Assembly: GCF_024362695.1 (NCBI RefSeq)
Contig: NC_065419.1
Span: forward strand, 15,500,678-15,564,677
Direction: 5' to 3'
Source of the DNA: Pectinophora gossypiella
Taxonomy: Eukaryota > Arthropoda > Insecta > Lepidoptera > Gelechiidae
DNA length: 64,000 nt
Notes under the pieces: model-generated
What the model was told of the DNA's origin: nothing
Seen by the model: the letters and a program-made list of their open reading frames with translations, nothing else
Databases searched by the model: none
Position numbers and translations under genes: made by a program
Part shown: one piece after another, positions 35,006 to 44,095 of the stretch
How positions within the stretch are numbered: position 1 is the first letter of the stretch
How the letters are laid out: each line of letters starts with the position of its first letter

Positions 35006-35221
35006 GCCTTATTGCTCAACAGCAATTACTGCTAGGCAACCTTAGGGTGAAAGAAGTATGCGTATATGTTTATGCTTTAACCTCGAATGTATTTGCGATT
35101 CGGATATCCCCTCTGACGTAGTTCAGATATCTACCTGTCACTTGTACTCCCCCCTATCGTTTTAGGTACGTTGTTCATCGTTCATTACTCGGCCGGCCTG
35201 ACACTGCGTCATTTGGACCCC

Positions 35222-35790
35222 ATGCGAGACCCGCAATTTATTTATTTATTTATTTATCGTTTATTTCAGGTACTAGTCCCATAGCATTACAAATTACATT
35301 TCAATACAATAAAAAATACAATAATACAAAATAAAATAAAATAAATAAAATACCATGCAATAAAATAAATTAAATTAAATGGTTAAACATGTCAACAGGA
35401 TATACATTATGTCACATATGAATAATCTTGTTAAAATTCGTGTCATGTATATAAAAGCCGTAGTATATAGATACTACTATCTTGTTCGGGGATGCACGTG
35501 CTCTCTGTTCGAAGGAGGCCCTCAGATTTCTTAGTACCGCGAAAAAATCGTTGACCCTATGCTCAGCAAACATGCCAGACGCGCTACACCGCCACGGTAA
35601 TCGCATCATGCCTCTAAAAGCATTATTATATTGCACTCTCAGGGTGTTATATGAGTGCTTTGTAAATGAGTACCATAGGTGGCTGGTGTAGAACGCCTGG
35701 CAGTACGCCTTGAACAGGGTAACCTTCGCATCGTTCGAGCAGCGAGCAAACCTCCTCGCCAGCATGTTGCTTCGCATGGCCAGCGCAATA
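35222..35790 (-). pseudogene. LINE reverse-transcriptase C-terminal fragment with 3' UTR
   Basis: The minus-strand frame at 35412-35777 reads MLARRFARCSNDAKVTLFKA, then YNTLRVQYNNAFRGMMRLPW and SASGMFAEHRVNDFFAVLRN. This is the post-catalytic, thumb-side region typical of jockey/CR1-group LINE reverse transcriptases. Below 35412 is a probable 3' UTR with (TTTA)n and AATACAATAAA repeats. The YxDD catalytic block is absent, so the copy is 5'-truncated and inactive. GCAAT near 35219 and 35789 may be a short target duplication. Confidence 0.65.
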
Positions 35791-35919
35791 ACTGCAATAA
35801 CTACTTATGATTTATCTTAAGGTTAGGTCATTACAACTTGACTTAATTAGAAATCTTTGTTTTGTCGTCATGGCCGTTCATCGTCAGGAGTTTGTATCGA
35901 AAGCTACAAGTTGCCAATT

Positions 35920-36035
35920 ACTTACTTAGGCTCTGTCTACCCCACTATGGAGTGTGTACGTAGGGATGACTAGATTATGTTTAAAATTAATGACCACATA
36001 TTTTCTTGCTTCCTCCACATTCCATCATCATTTAT
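35920..36035 (-). repeat. Family L repeat fragment
   Basis: CTCTGTCTACCCCACTATGG and TTTTCTTGCTTCCTCCACAT. Confidence 0.4.
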
Positions 36036-36093
36036 TCATTCATTCGTTTTTCATTGTTCCTAAACAGTAAGGTTGTATTTAGAATAACTAATT

Positions 36094-36415
36094 GTAACAG
36101 CCTCTGTGGTCTAGTGGTTAGAGCGTTAGGCTCACGATCTGGAGGTCCGGGTTCGATTCCCGATGGGCACATTATCGAAATCACTTTGTGAGACTGTCCT
36201 TTTTTTGGTAAGGACTTTTCAGGCTTGAATCACTTGATTGTCCAAAAAAGTAAGATGATTCCGTGCTTCGGAGGGCACGTTAAGCCGTTGGTCCCGGCTT
36301 TTAACCGTAAAAACAACCCGCAGTGGAGCAGCGTGGTGGAGTATGCTCCATACCCCCTCCGGTTGATTGAAGGGAGGCCTCTGCCCAGCAGTGGGACGTA
36401 TTTAGGCAGTATATG
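36094..36415 (+). mobile_element. SINE family C, near full length
   Basis: The tRNA-like head is well preserved (TGGTCTAGTGGTTAGAGCGT and box B GGGTTCGATTCCC). The shared core CGTGCTTCGGAGGGCACGTT follows, and then the tail GGTGGAGTATGCTCCATACC and GAGGCCTCTGCCCAGCAGTG. The tail matches LINE 3' ends in the window, so those LINEs are the likely mobilising partner. It is not a functional tRNA gene. Confidence 0.75.
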
Positions 36416-36423
36416 TATGTTAA

Positions 36424-36625
36424 CACGTTGACAGTCCAGTGACCCATATAAGGATCATGACGGACTAGCTCCATACGTCCGTGACCCATACATGGGTCAC
36501 TAAGAAACGACCAACGCACTAAGGGCGGATACTCCACTTGGATCCCGGGTGACTTAGCAATGGCTGAAGTAATATGCGGGACTTACAAGGAAGTCTAAAC
36601 ATTTTGTATGGGGACTGTCAACGTG
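36424..36625. mobile_element. TTAA-flanked MITE (piggyBac type)
   Basis: TTAA at 36420-36423 and 36626-36629 flanks perfect 14-bp inverted ends (CACGTTGACAGTCC and GGACTGTCAACGTG). Inside are inverted pairs such as TGACCCAT/ATGGGTCA. It is non-coding and 202 bp long. TTAA specificity points to a piggyBac-type transposase acting in trans. Confidence 0.75.
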
Positions 36626-36862
36626 TTAATGTTATGTAATTATAACTTAAAATGATCTTAAAATGTTTATAATTATGGGTACCTACATAATAATTATAAG
36701 GGATGCTTGCGTGGGAATATTGGGTCTGAGTATTATTTAACGCCAACAAAAGGGGTTCTCAAAGCACAAAGTAAAGCCTAATCCAAAATAAGCTGCTTTC
36801 AGACAGAATTATGTTGTCAGATAATAAACGCTTTTGAGGATTATTTATAATATATAATATTA

Positions 36863-37079
36863 TACAGGGTGTTAGTGATATCGTAACAAATACTTTGAGG
36901 GTGATTCAGAGTGGATTTTTTCATCGCAAAGCATGGAACGGAAAATAATAAAAAATAACAAATATTGTAATTTTGCGACGGAAAATTCCACTTAATAGTA
37001 ACTCAGAATCATGGTCTGAATCATCCCCCTTAGAATACTGAATATAACGAATACGTTATGATAACACTAACACCCTGTA
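36863..37079. mobile_element. MITE, family TACAGGGTGTT, copy 2
   Basis: TACAGGGTGTTAGTGATATC opens it and AACACTAACACCCTGTA closes it, with TA borders. The palindromic arms include GATTCAGA and TCTGAATC. Confidence 0.7.
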
Positions 37080-37584
37080 TAGATTAGACTTTAAAAGCTA
37101 ACTAGCTTCTGCGCTGAACTGGGAGTGAATAAAAAAACATAGAAATCTGCTGCTTGCATTCTCGGGCTTGTCGTAAAATTCGGCAGATGGGTTGTGTCCT
37201 TTCTAATATGATGGACAATTGTTAATGGGCGATAGGCATCAGCCTATCTAGCCAAGGATGACAAAAGTGACCATCTTGTTATCGTGTCGATGGCAAACTA
37301 AATAGTAACGGCCCAAAAACCCGATAAGTGACCATTAGGACCCTTGTCATCATATCTATTTTAGGATTTCGGACCTACAGTGGGTGTAAACTGGCTGTCC
37401 AATCCATTACAGATTAAAGGAATGAGTTTAGGTACGTTTAGAAGCTACAACTGAACATAAGGTAGCTAGTTCATCATGTTGAAGAGGATATGACACTACA
37501 AGACATCACGTAAAATGAATACAGGGCTAACAAAAAAACAACCGTAATATTTTTTTCATTAAATGTAAGTAATGACACAAAAAA
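37080..37584. other. No gene seen
   Basis: No supported feature. Confidence 0.4.
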
Positions 37585-37700
37585 CCGTTGTCTTAAATTT
37601 GTACCGGGTCAGAGCCTTCAGCGCTCCCTATTTATCCGGCCAAGTATTTAATACCATTTGCGGCAAATCTCAAATAAGTAGCGTCAAAAATAAACGAAAA
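37585..37700. repeat. Family H repeat
   Basis: CTCCCTATTTATCCGGCCAA and ATTTGCGGCAAATCTC. Confidence 0.5.
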
Positions 37701-37894
37701 TGAAGAACGAATTGCCTGGCAACAACACATTCTTTTCTCTCATTAAGTTAAATTTAAAGCATCAGATTTAAAATTAAAAATAATAAACTCGAACCATCGG
37801 TGGCCAATCAGTCGAGCCATTAATCCGGGAACGTTCTGGGTTGTTCTGCATCATAAACGCGGCGCTAATATCCGTGCAGAACACCCACCGGGCT

Positions 37895-38120
37895 ATTCAA
37901 GAAAGAAAGAAAGAAAGAAAGAAACATTTATTACTTCCGGACACCACAGACACAGACAGACAGGTACATTACATTTAACACAGGACAGAAACCACACGGA
38001 AATCAATAAGTACACAGACAAAAAAAATATATAAAATAAAAAAATACCTATTCCTGTTGTCCCCACTTGTCTCTCCCACTGTGAGGCAGCCGGCCAACAG
38101 ATGTCTTCAGGGGGACAGTG
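37895..38120 (-). repeat. (GAAA)n run and probable LINE 3' UTR
   Basis: AAGAAAGAAAGAAAGAAA at 37902-37922 leads into AACATTTATTACTTCCGGAC. The layout fits the 3' end of a LINE on the minus strand. No codons are left. Confidence 0.35.
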
Positions 38121-38384
38121 GGGAAAAACGTTTAAACGTACTGGGGTATTTATAAATGTTGCTATGCTGGGCTATGCTTCTCTACTAAGTCTAGTATGTT
38201 GGAGCATTGTGGAGGCGTTCAACTGATCTCAACGATTACGACTATCTTGGAACTTTGTATCAAGAGTGGCTGCAGACTGTCTTCAAATTGCTTGTGTTTC
38301 TGCATACCCCACTAGAGATTATGGGCGTGAGTTTATTGAAGAAATGACAAGAATACCAATATGCACTTACACTTGGCATAGGTT

Positions 38385-38409
38385 ATTATGTTTCGCAGCT
38401 TCATTCTTT
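38385..38409 (+). repeat. DIRS left terminal extension
   Basis: ATTATGTTTCGCAGCTTCAT begins the element. It is present once at this end and again, inverted, in the internal complementary region, and is not part of the ITR. The first three bases are the presumed crossover triplet. Confidence 0.85.
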
Positions 38410-38550
38410 GCGATTTATTGTTAACATAGTGTAGTTATGCCCCCACGCATCAGCCTTGCACGGATTTTTAGAGATATAGTAGGATTTAAAAAACGATATA
38501 TGGCAACACTGAGTACTGGTTTTTCCTGTCGTTCGCACATTTTCTTCATT
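38410..38550 (+). repeat. DIRS left inverted terminal repeat
   Basis: These 141 bp are the reverse complement of 43176-43316. Inner landmarks are TTATGCCCCCACGCATCAGC and TTTTCCTGTCGTTCGCACAT. In the family the ITRs hold promoter and template-jump functions. Confidence 0.92.
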
Positions 38551-38633
38551 CCGTGTTTCTACGTTGAAGCCTTCGCACAACTCCTAAAGTTCGCAATTAT
38601 TTTTACAAAAAGTATAATAATATATCTTTAAAC

Positions 38634-39917
38634 ATGGGAAAACGGAAAGAGAAGACTAAGGAGCCAGCTGAAAAACCCAAAAGACGGCGAATAATTTATT
38701 CTTCGGAAGATGAACAAAATTGTAAGTAAATCTATATTATCTAATCGTGAAAAGTGATATCAATGCAATTAAAAGTGATGTGGACAACTGAATTCGGGTT
38801 GTACCCTTCACGTTGGTTTTGATGTGTACTGCTGTATTGGGCAGTGACCGTCATTAAAATATATAACGATGTGTATTGCTATAACCGGGCAATAACCGTC
38901 ACCTGAAAATTACTGACAACTACATTTGTTGCAGATGAAGACGATAATTCGTCAGGAGTACGACTTAGGTCACGTGCCGCCACGTGCTCACGCACTCGTA
39001 GCCGGTCACCGGTGTTTCCCATCCACCGTGATGCTTCGCCATGCCGCCGCCAGCCCTCACCACAACGCGATCCTTCAGCAGAGCCAGGTCCATCAACCGT
39101 GCCAATCGAAAATTGTACGGAAGAGATGGAGTTAGATGAAGAGATTTTACTATTACTTGGCGAGGCGCCAAAGGATGTTACTTCGCTTGGACCCCCTATC
39201 CATAAAGACATAGCCAGTCGTTGGCAAGAAATACTCGCCAAAGGTTTGTCGAAGGAAGTAAAGGACCAAATAATGAAGGAGCACAGCGTTCCAAGCAATT
39301 GTGACCTATTGTTACCTCCGGAACTTAATCCTGAAGCAAAGGCAGCCCTATCAGAAGTGTTTATCAAACGTGATATATCCCTGATGAATAAACAAAAGCA
39401 ATTGGCAACGGCGCTTTCTGCTTTGGCCACCGTGACTCAATTGGTAGTTTCCAATGAAACATCTAAACAAAAACTTTTGAAACCTCTGAGCGATGCGTGT
39501 CGTATTATTTGCGATAGCCATTACAGGGAGACGGCAACACGAAGAAATTTTGTAGTGTCTTCCGTAAATACGGCCCTTAAAGAAACTCTTATTGACGCAA
39601 AGAGAGGAAAATTCTTATTCGGTGATAACGTCGGAGAAAAATTAAAAATAGCGCAAAACATTCAGCGATCTGGCGATGCCCTTAAAAGTATACAACAAAA
39701 GAATACATTTACAAAAAATAATTTCACCTTACGAAAGGGCCGTTTAAACTACCAGCACCAACGGAGGACAAATCACAAGCCAGCCGGCGAACTTCCGAGA
39801 GCAGCTCGTCAGACGACGATGACGCAGCGCCAGCACCCACCGCGCCACCCCGCCACCAACCGCACCCGGAAGCCGTCCGACCGCTCCCCACCGCCACGCA
39901 GGACTTACCAGCGATAA
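38634..39917 (+). CDS. DIRS ORF1, gag-like, one predicted intron
   Basis: Exon 1 (38634-38721) starts at an ATG and encodes MGKRKEKTKEPAEKPKRRR followed by an acidic SSEDEQN. A GTAAGT donor follows at 38722. The acceptor TTTGTTGCAG ends at 38934 and exon 2 (38935-39917) continues in frame with YEDDNSSGVRLRSRA and RTRSRSP. The joined frame is 356 codons plus stop. The N-terminus is lysine/arginine- and serine-rich. The middle (39120-39700) is helical-looking and gag-like (QEILAKGLSKEVKDQ, TALSALATVTQLV). The C-terminus is very basic and proline-rich. DIRS ORF1 proteins are assumed to package RNA. No zinc knuckle is visible. Without splicing the first in-frame ATG is at 39126, which would lose about 90 residues. 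The last 58 codons overlap ORF2. Confidence 0.8.
38722..38934 (+). other. Predicted spliceosomal intron in DIRS ORF1
   Basis: The 213-nt segment has donor GTAAGT, a branch-like TTACTGAC near 38911-38918 and a pyrimidine-rich acceptor ACATTTGTTGCAG. It contains stops in the ORF1 frame and an imperfect 49-bp-period duplication (GATGTGTACTGCTGTATTGG and GATGTGTATTGCTATAACCG). Removing it joins two open frames exactly in phase. Confidence 0.7.
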
Positions 39918-41818
39918 CCTCTCACCAGGTACCTTACGCCGGCAGGTTACAATATTATTTACATGAATGGCAAGAGATCACAACCGACATAACTATACTT
40001 TCTTGGTTAGAAGGGTATAAACTACCATTTACCACGACTCCATACCGTCATGATAGCCCTAGTACATTTCCTAAGTCTATTCAAGAAGGACGAGATTTTA
40101 CTAAATCAATCACTACTTTGTTAAACATTGGCGCAATTTCAAAATGTCATCATGAAGATGGAGAATTCGTTTCTAGCATATTTTTAGTACCTAAACCGAA
40201 TGGTGACCAGAGATTTATTCTGAATTTAAAGTGTTTGAATAAATTCATTAAAACTGTACATTTTAAAATGGAAGATTATAGGACCGCGTCAAAATTGATT
40301 ACAAAACAATGTTACATGGCATCGATAGACTTAATGGACGCATATTTTTTAGTTCCTATCCACAAATTTCATCGCAAGTACTTACGCTTCCTATACAATG
40401 ACACACTGTATGAATTTAATTGCTTACCATTCGGCTTATGTACAGCACCATACGTATTCACAAAATTGTTAAAGCCTGTAATGGAGTTTTTAAGGTCACG
40501 TAATATGCTCTCTGTAATCTACCTTGACGACATCTTTTGTATAGGGCGAACATACACAGAGTGTGCAAATAACATTCATAACACTAAAACATTATTAGAA
40601 AATTTAGGCTTTATCCTAAATTTCAAGAAAAGCTGTCTTATACCAAAAACACAATGCAAGTTTTTAGGTTTTATTTTTGATTCTAGCAATATGGCTTTAA
40701 AACTTCCTGAAGAAAAGAAAATTAAAATAAAGGAAACTATGACCTCTGTTATAAATACGCGTAGATGTAAACTTCGTGAATTCGCCAGATTATTAGGACT
40801 TTTAGTGTCAGTCTGCCCTGCTGTTCAGTATTCATGGCTGTATACAAAAGATTTCGAACACTTTAAATATTTTTGTTTACTTAAAAATCCCAGCTATGAG
40901 CAAAAAGTAGAATTACCAGATTATTTAAAAAATGATATGTTATGGTGGGTAAACCACATAGATGAAGGTTTTACTTCCTTATATCCTAAAGTTTATCAAT
41001 TAGAAATATTTTCAGACGCCTCCTCCACAGGATGGGGTGCTTATTGTGATAAAGGGGAATGCTTTGGATATTGGAAGGATGAAGAAAAGTTAAGGCATAT
41101 CAATGAATTGGAAATGAAAGCTGCATTTTTCGGTTTAAAATGTTTTACCAAGCAACTTAGCAACTGTAATATCTTACTGCGAATCGATAATGTCACAGCG
41201 ATATCCTGCATAAATAGAATGGGCAGCATTCAGTACCGACATCTAAATAAAATTTCTAGAGAAATTTGGCAATGGTGCGAATATCGCAGAATAACTATTT
41301 TTGCATCCTACATCAATACAAAAGATAACCAATTAGCAGATTCTTTATCACGTAAAAAATTTAATGATATAGAATGGGAATTAAACGATTATGCTTTTAA
41401 TGAAATAATAAAAGAATTCCAAATTCCTGATGTAGATTTGTTCGCGAGCAGAAACAATGCTAAATGTCCAGTTTATGTGACATGGAAAAATGATCCAGAG
41501 GCCTGCGCCATTGATGCATTTACAATACCATGGAAAAATAAGTTGTTTTACGCATTCCCACCATTTGCGCTAATTCCAAAAATGTTACAAAAAGTTATCA
41601 GCGACGAGACTGAAGTAATTGTAGTAGTCCCATACTGGCCTTCTCAACCGTGGTACCCAGTATTTCAAAAACTGATAGTTACTAAATCAATTATTTTTGA
41701 CCCAGATATAAACTTGTTAACATCTCCTTTCAGAACGAGCCACAATCTGCACAAGACCCTCAGATTGGCTGCCGCGAAGCTTTCAGGCAAGCTTTACTTA
41801 GGAAAGGTGTGTCAATAA
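39722..41818 (+). CDS. DIRS ORF2: reverse transcriptase, RNase H, methyltransferase-like domain
   Basis: Open for 698 codons after a stop at 39719-39721. It has no in-frame ATG before the RT domain, which supports entry by frameshift from ORF1. In order it has: a linker ending VPYAGRLQYYLHEWQEIT; reverse transcriptase with RFILNLKCLNKFI, LMDAYFLVPIH, LPFGLCTAPYVFTKL and the catalytic box YLDD (40520-40531); RNase H with EIFSDASSTGWGAY, NELEMKAAFFGLK, LRIDNVTAISCI and KDNQLADSLSR; then a C-terminal segment VDLFASRNNAK and LFYAFPPFALIPKM. The last segment corresponds to the N6-adenine methyltransferase-like domain that DIRS-group elements carry after RNase H. All RT and RNase H acidic residues I can place are present. 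The stop is at 41816-41818, inside ORF3. Confidence 0.9.
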   Translation, partial: FHLTKGPFKLPAPTEDKSQASRRTSESSSSDDDDAAPAPTAPPRHQPHPEAVRPLPTATQDLPAITSHQVPYAGRLQYYLHEWQEITTDITILSWLEGYKLPFTTTPYRHDSPSTFPKSIQEGRDFTKSITTLLNIGAISKCHHEDGEFVSSIFLVPKPNGDQRFILNLKCLNKFIKTVHFKMEDYRTASKLITKQCYMASIDLMDAYFLVPIHKFHRKYLRFLYNDTLYEFNCLPFGLCTAPYVFTKLLKPVMEFLRSRNMLSVIYLDDIFCIGRTYTECANNIHNTKTLLENLGFILNFKKSCLIPKTQCKFLGFIFDSSNMALKLPEEKKIKIKETMTSVINTRRCKLREFARLLGLLVSVCPAVQYSWLYTKDFEHFKYFCLLKNPSYEQKVELPDYLKNDMLWWVNHIDEGFTSLYPKVYQLEIFSDASSTGWGAYCDKGECFGYWKDEEKLRHINELEMKAAFFGLKCFTKQLSNCNILLRIDNVTAISCINRMGSIQYRHLNKISREIWQWCEYRRITIFASYINTKDNQLADSLSRKKFNDIEWELNDYAFNEIIKEFQIPDVDLFASRNNAKCPVYVTWKNDPEACAIDAFTIPWKNKLFYAFPPFALIPKMLQKVISDETEVIVVVPYWPSQPWYPVFQKLIVTKSIIFDPDINLLTSPFRTSHNLHKTLRLAAAKLSGKLYLGKVCQ
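39743..39749 (+). promoter_or_regulatory. -1 ribosomal frameshift site, T_TTA_AAC
   Basis: In the ORF1 frame the codons are CGT TTA AAC, so the heptamer is in the exact X_XXY_YYZ register. Slipping by -1 leads into ORF2, which is open from 39722. A weak downstream stem, CGGAGG (39762-39767) with CTTCCG about 25 nt later, could stimulate slippage. Its spacing (12 nt) is a little long. Confidence 0.7.
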
Positions 41819-41832
41819 GATCCACAGAAATA

Positions 41833-42747
41833 ATGTTAGCCTCACTGTCAAACTCTACTTATAAACAATACGATGGGTGTATTAAACAATGGGTACTATA
41901 TTGTAATACAAACAATTTAGATTACACTAAAGCGTCAGTTCCTAAAATTTTAATTTTTTTAACACACAATTTTGATGAAGGTGCTAAGTATGGTACTCTA
42001 AATTCTTGCAAATCAGCTCTGGCTTTAATTTTAGGTAATATTCTTGAAGATGAACGCATAAAACGCTTTATGAAAGGGGTTTTCAAACTACGACCAACAA
42101 AGCCTAGATATGCCGTTACCTGGGACCCAAATGTAGTTCTTAACTATTTAGCACAAAAGTGGCCTAACGAAGATCTCAGCTTGGAAACCATTTCAAAAAA
42201 GACGTTAACTTTGTTGGCATTAGTGACTGCGCACCGTGTACAGACGTTCTCTCTAATTCAATTGAGCAATATTAAAATACAATCTCCTAATGACATTACT
42301 ATAAGGATCCCAGATATTATAAAGACATCGAAACCTAATTCTTATCAACCAATTTTACGTTTACCTTACTATCATGCGCGTCCAGAAATCTGTCCAGCTC
42401 GTTGTTTGGAAGAATACATAAATAAAACACAATCGCTCCGTAAAAATCACAGTTATTTATTTATCAGTTCTAGACGACCATATTCAAAACTATCACCACA
42501 AACACTCAGTCGTTGGATTAAAGATGTTCTTAGTAGTAGCGGTATAGATACTTCAGTATTTAATGCTCACAGTACACGGCACGCAGCCACATCTTCTGCT
42601 AATAAACTTGGTGTAAGCATAGACTTGATCAGGAGCACCGCTGGTTGGTCTAATTCATCTTCAGTGTTCGCAAAATTTTATGATAGAACTGTTGTTCCAG
42701 ATCCTAACCAGTTCGCAAATTCCATTCTGTCTTCAGAGCACCTGTAA
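41833..42747 (+). CDS. DIRS ORF3: tyrosine recombinase
   Basis: The frame is open from 41701, but the first ATG is at 41833, 14 nt after the ORF2 stop. The start is therefore either reinitiation at that ATG or a further -1 shift in the 118-nt overlap. The residues before the ATG (GCREAFRQALLRKG) also look coding. The 304-residue protein matches the phage-integrase fold: an N-terminal core-binding part (LASLSNSTYKQYDGCIKQWV) and a catalytic part with TAHRVQTFSL (first Arg), NAHSTRHAATS (H-x-x-R), AGWSNSSSVFAKFYDR (Trp and the nucleophilic Tyr). In DIRS elements this enzyme replaces the DDE integrase and inserts the circular DNA. Confidence 0.92.
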   Translation: MLASLSNSTYKQYDGCIKQWVLYCNTNNLDYTKASVPKILIFLTHNFDEGAKYGTLNSCKSALALILGNILEDERIKRFMKGVFKLRPTKPRYAVTWDPNVVLNYLAQKWPNEDLSLETISKKTLTLLALVTAHRVQTFSLIQLSNIKIQSPNDITIRIPDIIKTSKPNSYQPILRLPYYHARPEICPARCLEEYINKTQSLRKNHSYLFISSRRPYSKLSPQTLSRWIKDVLSSSGIDTSVFNAHSTRHAATSSANKLGVSIDLIRSTAGWSNSSSVFAKFYDRTVVPDPNQFANSILSSEHL

Positions 42748-42924
42748 AAATAACAAACATTAATTAGAACTATCTACTACGATTATGCATGTCAAACGTT
42801 AAATTATTTTTGTTATTAAATAAAAGTTATGAAACAACACTTACCTTAGTTCCTTTCTTTTTGAGTAATTTTATCACCTTTCCAGTATTGAAGAGTGATT
42901 ATTTCACATTTTTCTCTGAACATC

Positions 42925-43046
42925 TACACTATGTTAACAATAAATCGCAAAGAATGAAGCTGCGAAACATAATTGAAAATCAAACGAACTTGTAAGTGAA
43001 GTTCGATGACAATTATGTGAGCAGCTTCATTCGACGCGATTTATAC
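42925..43046 (+). repeat. DIRS internal complementary region
   Basis: The first part is the reverse complement of the left end (CTACACTATGTTAACAATAA through AAACATAAT). The second part is the reverse complement of the right end (AATTGAAAATCAAACGAACT through GCGATTTA). The two meet at a shared ATT/AAT. In the family this region templates joining of the two ends into a circle. Confidence 0.9.
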
Positions 43047-43175
43047 ACACCCTCCCTAAAGCAAAGGAAGCATTAAGTATATGTACACACTTAGTTAACA
43101 AACTTAAAAGAAATGAAGAAAAACCCACCCTAGTTTGTAAATAAAATGTGAAATAACTTAAATTACTTTAAACAA

Positions 43176-43316
43176 AATGAAGAAAATGTGCGAACGACAG
43201 GAAAAACCAGTACTCAGTGTTGCCATATATCGTTTTTTAAATCCTACTATATCTCTAAAAATCCGTGCAAGGCTGATGCGTGGGGGCATAACTACACTAT
43301 GTTAACAATAAATCGC
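43176..43316 (-). repeat. DIRS right inverted terminal repeat
   Basis: Reverse complement of 38410-38550 over 141 bp. Confidence 0.92.
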
Positions 43317-43381
43317 GTCGAATGAAGCTGCTCACATAATTGTCATCGAACTTCACTTACAAGTTCGTTTGATTTTCAATT
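43317..43381 (+). repeat. DIRS right terminal extension
   Basis: It contains the inverted pair CGAACTT/AAGTTCG around CACTTAC and ends in TTTTCAATT. It is copied, inverted, in the internal complementary region. A near match at 63591-63641 is discussed there. Confidence 0.85.
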
Positions 43382-43789
43382 TTACAACTTAGTCTCATGA
43401 GATACTTATTGCGAAACGTCAAAACGAATTTTAGCTGTCAAATAAATTAAAGCTGTCAAACGTCGTACTCGTTGTTACTTAATTCGTAATTAAAATATGA
43501 AAATGTGAATGTGAAGAAGAAAAATTCGATTGATTTTTAATCATTTTACACTAGTTTCAATTTCTAGATTACCATTTTATAATTTCCCTTTGACTCCGTG
43601 AAATGTCCTATTTGAAGTTCTAAGATGAAAATAGTAATGAACTATTACCCGTATAGATTCTTTGTCGTGTCTTATTGTAGGTTAATTACTTTGCCGGACA
43701 AATATATCACCATAGATAGTCTGAAACAATATTAAAGAACAGTACAGTAGCTCCCGAACAAGGAATAGTAGGTATGTTAGAGACAACAT
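43382..43789. other. No gene seen
   Basis: AT-rich. The end at 43560-43610 (TTATAATTTCCCTTTGAC) distantly resembles the right end of MITE family A. A weak family H trace lies at 43673-43700. Confidence 0.35.
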
Positions 43790-43860
43790 AACACGTCTAT
43801 CGCAAGTAGAACTACCCACACCTCACCGGGCTTTCCTCTAGGCAGGATAAGTTAGAGACA
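43790..43860 (-). repeat. Family E fragment
   Basis: CTACCCACACCTCACCGGGC matches the minus strand of family E. Confidence 0.4.
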
Positions 43861-44095
43861 ACGAGAATAATCCCCATTAAACGCTATTCTCGTATTTTCC
43901 AAAACAAAAGGTGTCCGGTTATTATCGAAGGTTGGCGAATACGGCCGAATGTGTCCGAATAAATCATCGCCGACTCCCGCGCTTCCGATAGCGGAGCGCA
44001 TTCTTGTATAAAGGAGGAGGTAGATCTTTGGAGGCAGGACTTAGTAGGCAAAGTTTGTTTAACGGTAGCTAGTATGATGTCAGACAAAAATAATG

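Larger units (their letters stand above)
38385..43381 (+). mobile_element. Complete DIRS1-like retrotransposon
   Basis: This 4,997-bp element shows all the structural marks of a DIRS1-like tyrosine-recombinase retrotransposon. In order these are: a left terminal extension (38385-38409); a left ITR (38410-38550); ORF1 (38634-39917, spliced); ORF2 (39722-41818); ORF3 (41701-42747, first ATG 41833); an internal complementary region (42925-43046); a right ITR (43176-43316); and a right terminal extension (43317-43381). DIRS elements replicate through RNA, form a circle using the internal complementary region as a splint, and integrate with their recombinase, leaving no target duplication. Accordingly no duplication is seen here: an ATT triplet sits at each end (38385-38387 and 43379-43381) and the flanks differ. 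No ORF has an internal stop or evident frameshift other than the programmed-looking one. Confidence 0.93.

Noticed and set aside
36094..36170. Genuine tRNA gene
   Set aside because: A and B boxes are good, but the sequence continues into a SINE body seen many times in the window, and a full cloverleaf with a paired acceptor stem is not present.
38879..39430. 183-codon minus-strand open frame
   Set aside because: It is the antisense shadow of DIRS ORF1. It has no domain and no separate start context.
39713..39719. Alternative slippery heptamer A_AAA_AAT at the ORF1/ORF2 overlap
   Set aside because: A -1 slip there meets the TAA at 39719-39721 immediately, so it cannot produce ORF2. T_TTA_AAC downstream does not have this problem.
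38385..43381. PAT/Ngaro-type split direct repeats or an LTR element as explanation
   Set aside because: The terminal repeats are inverted, not direct, and an internal complementary region is present, which fits the DIRS1-like arrangement.
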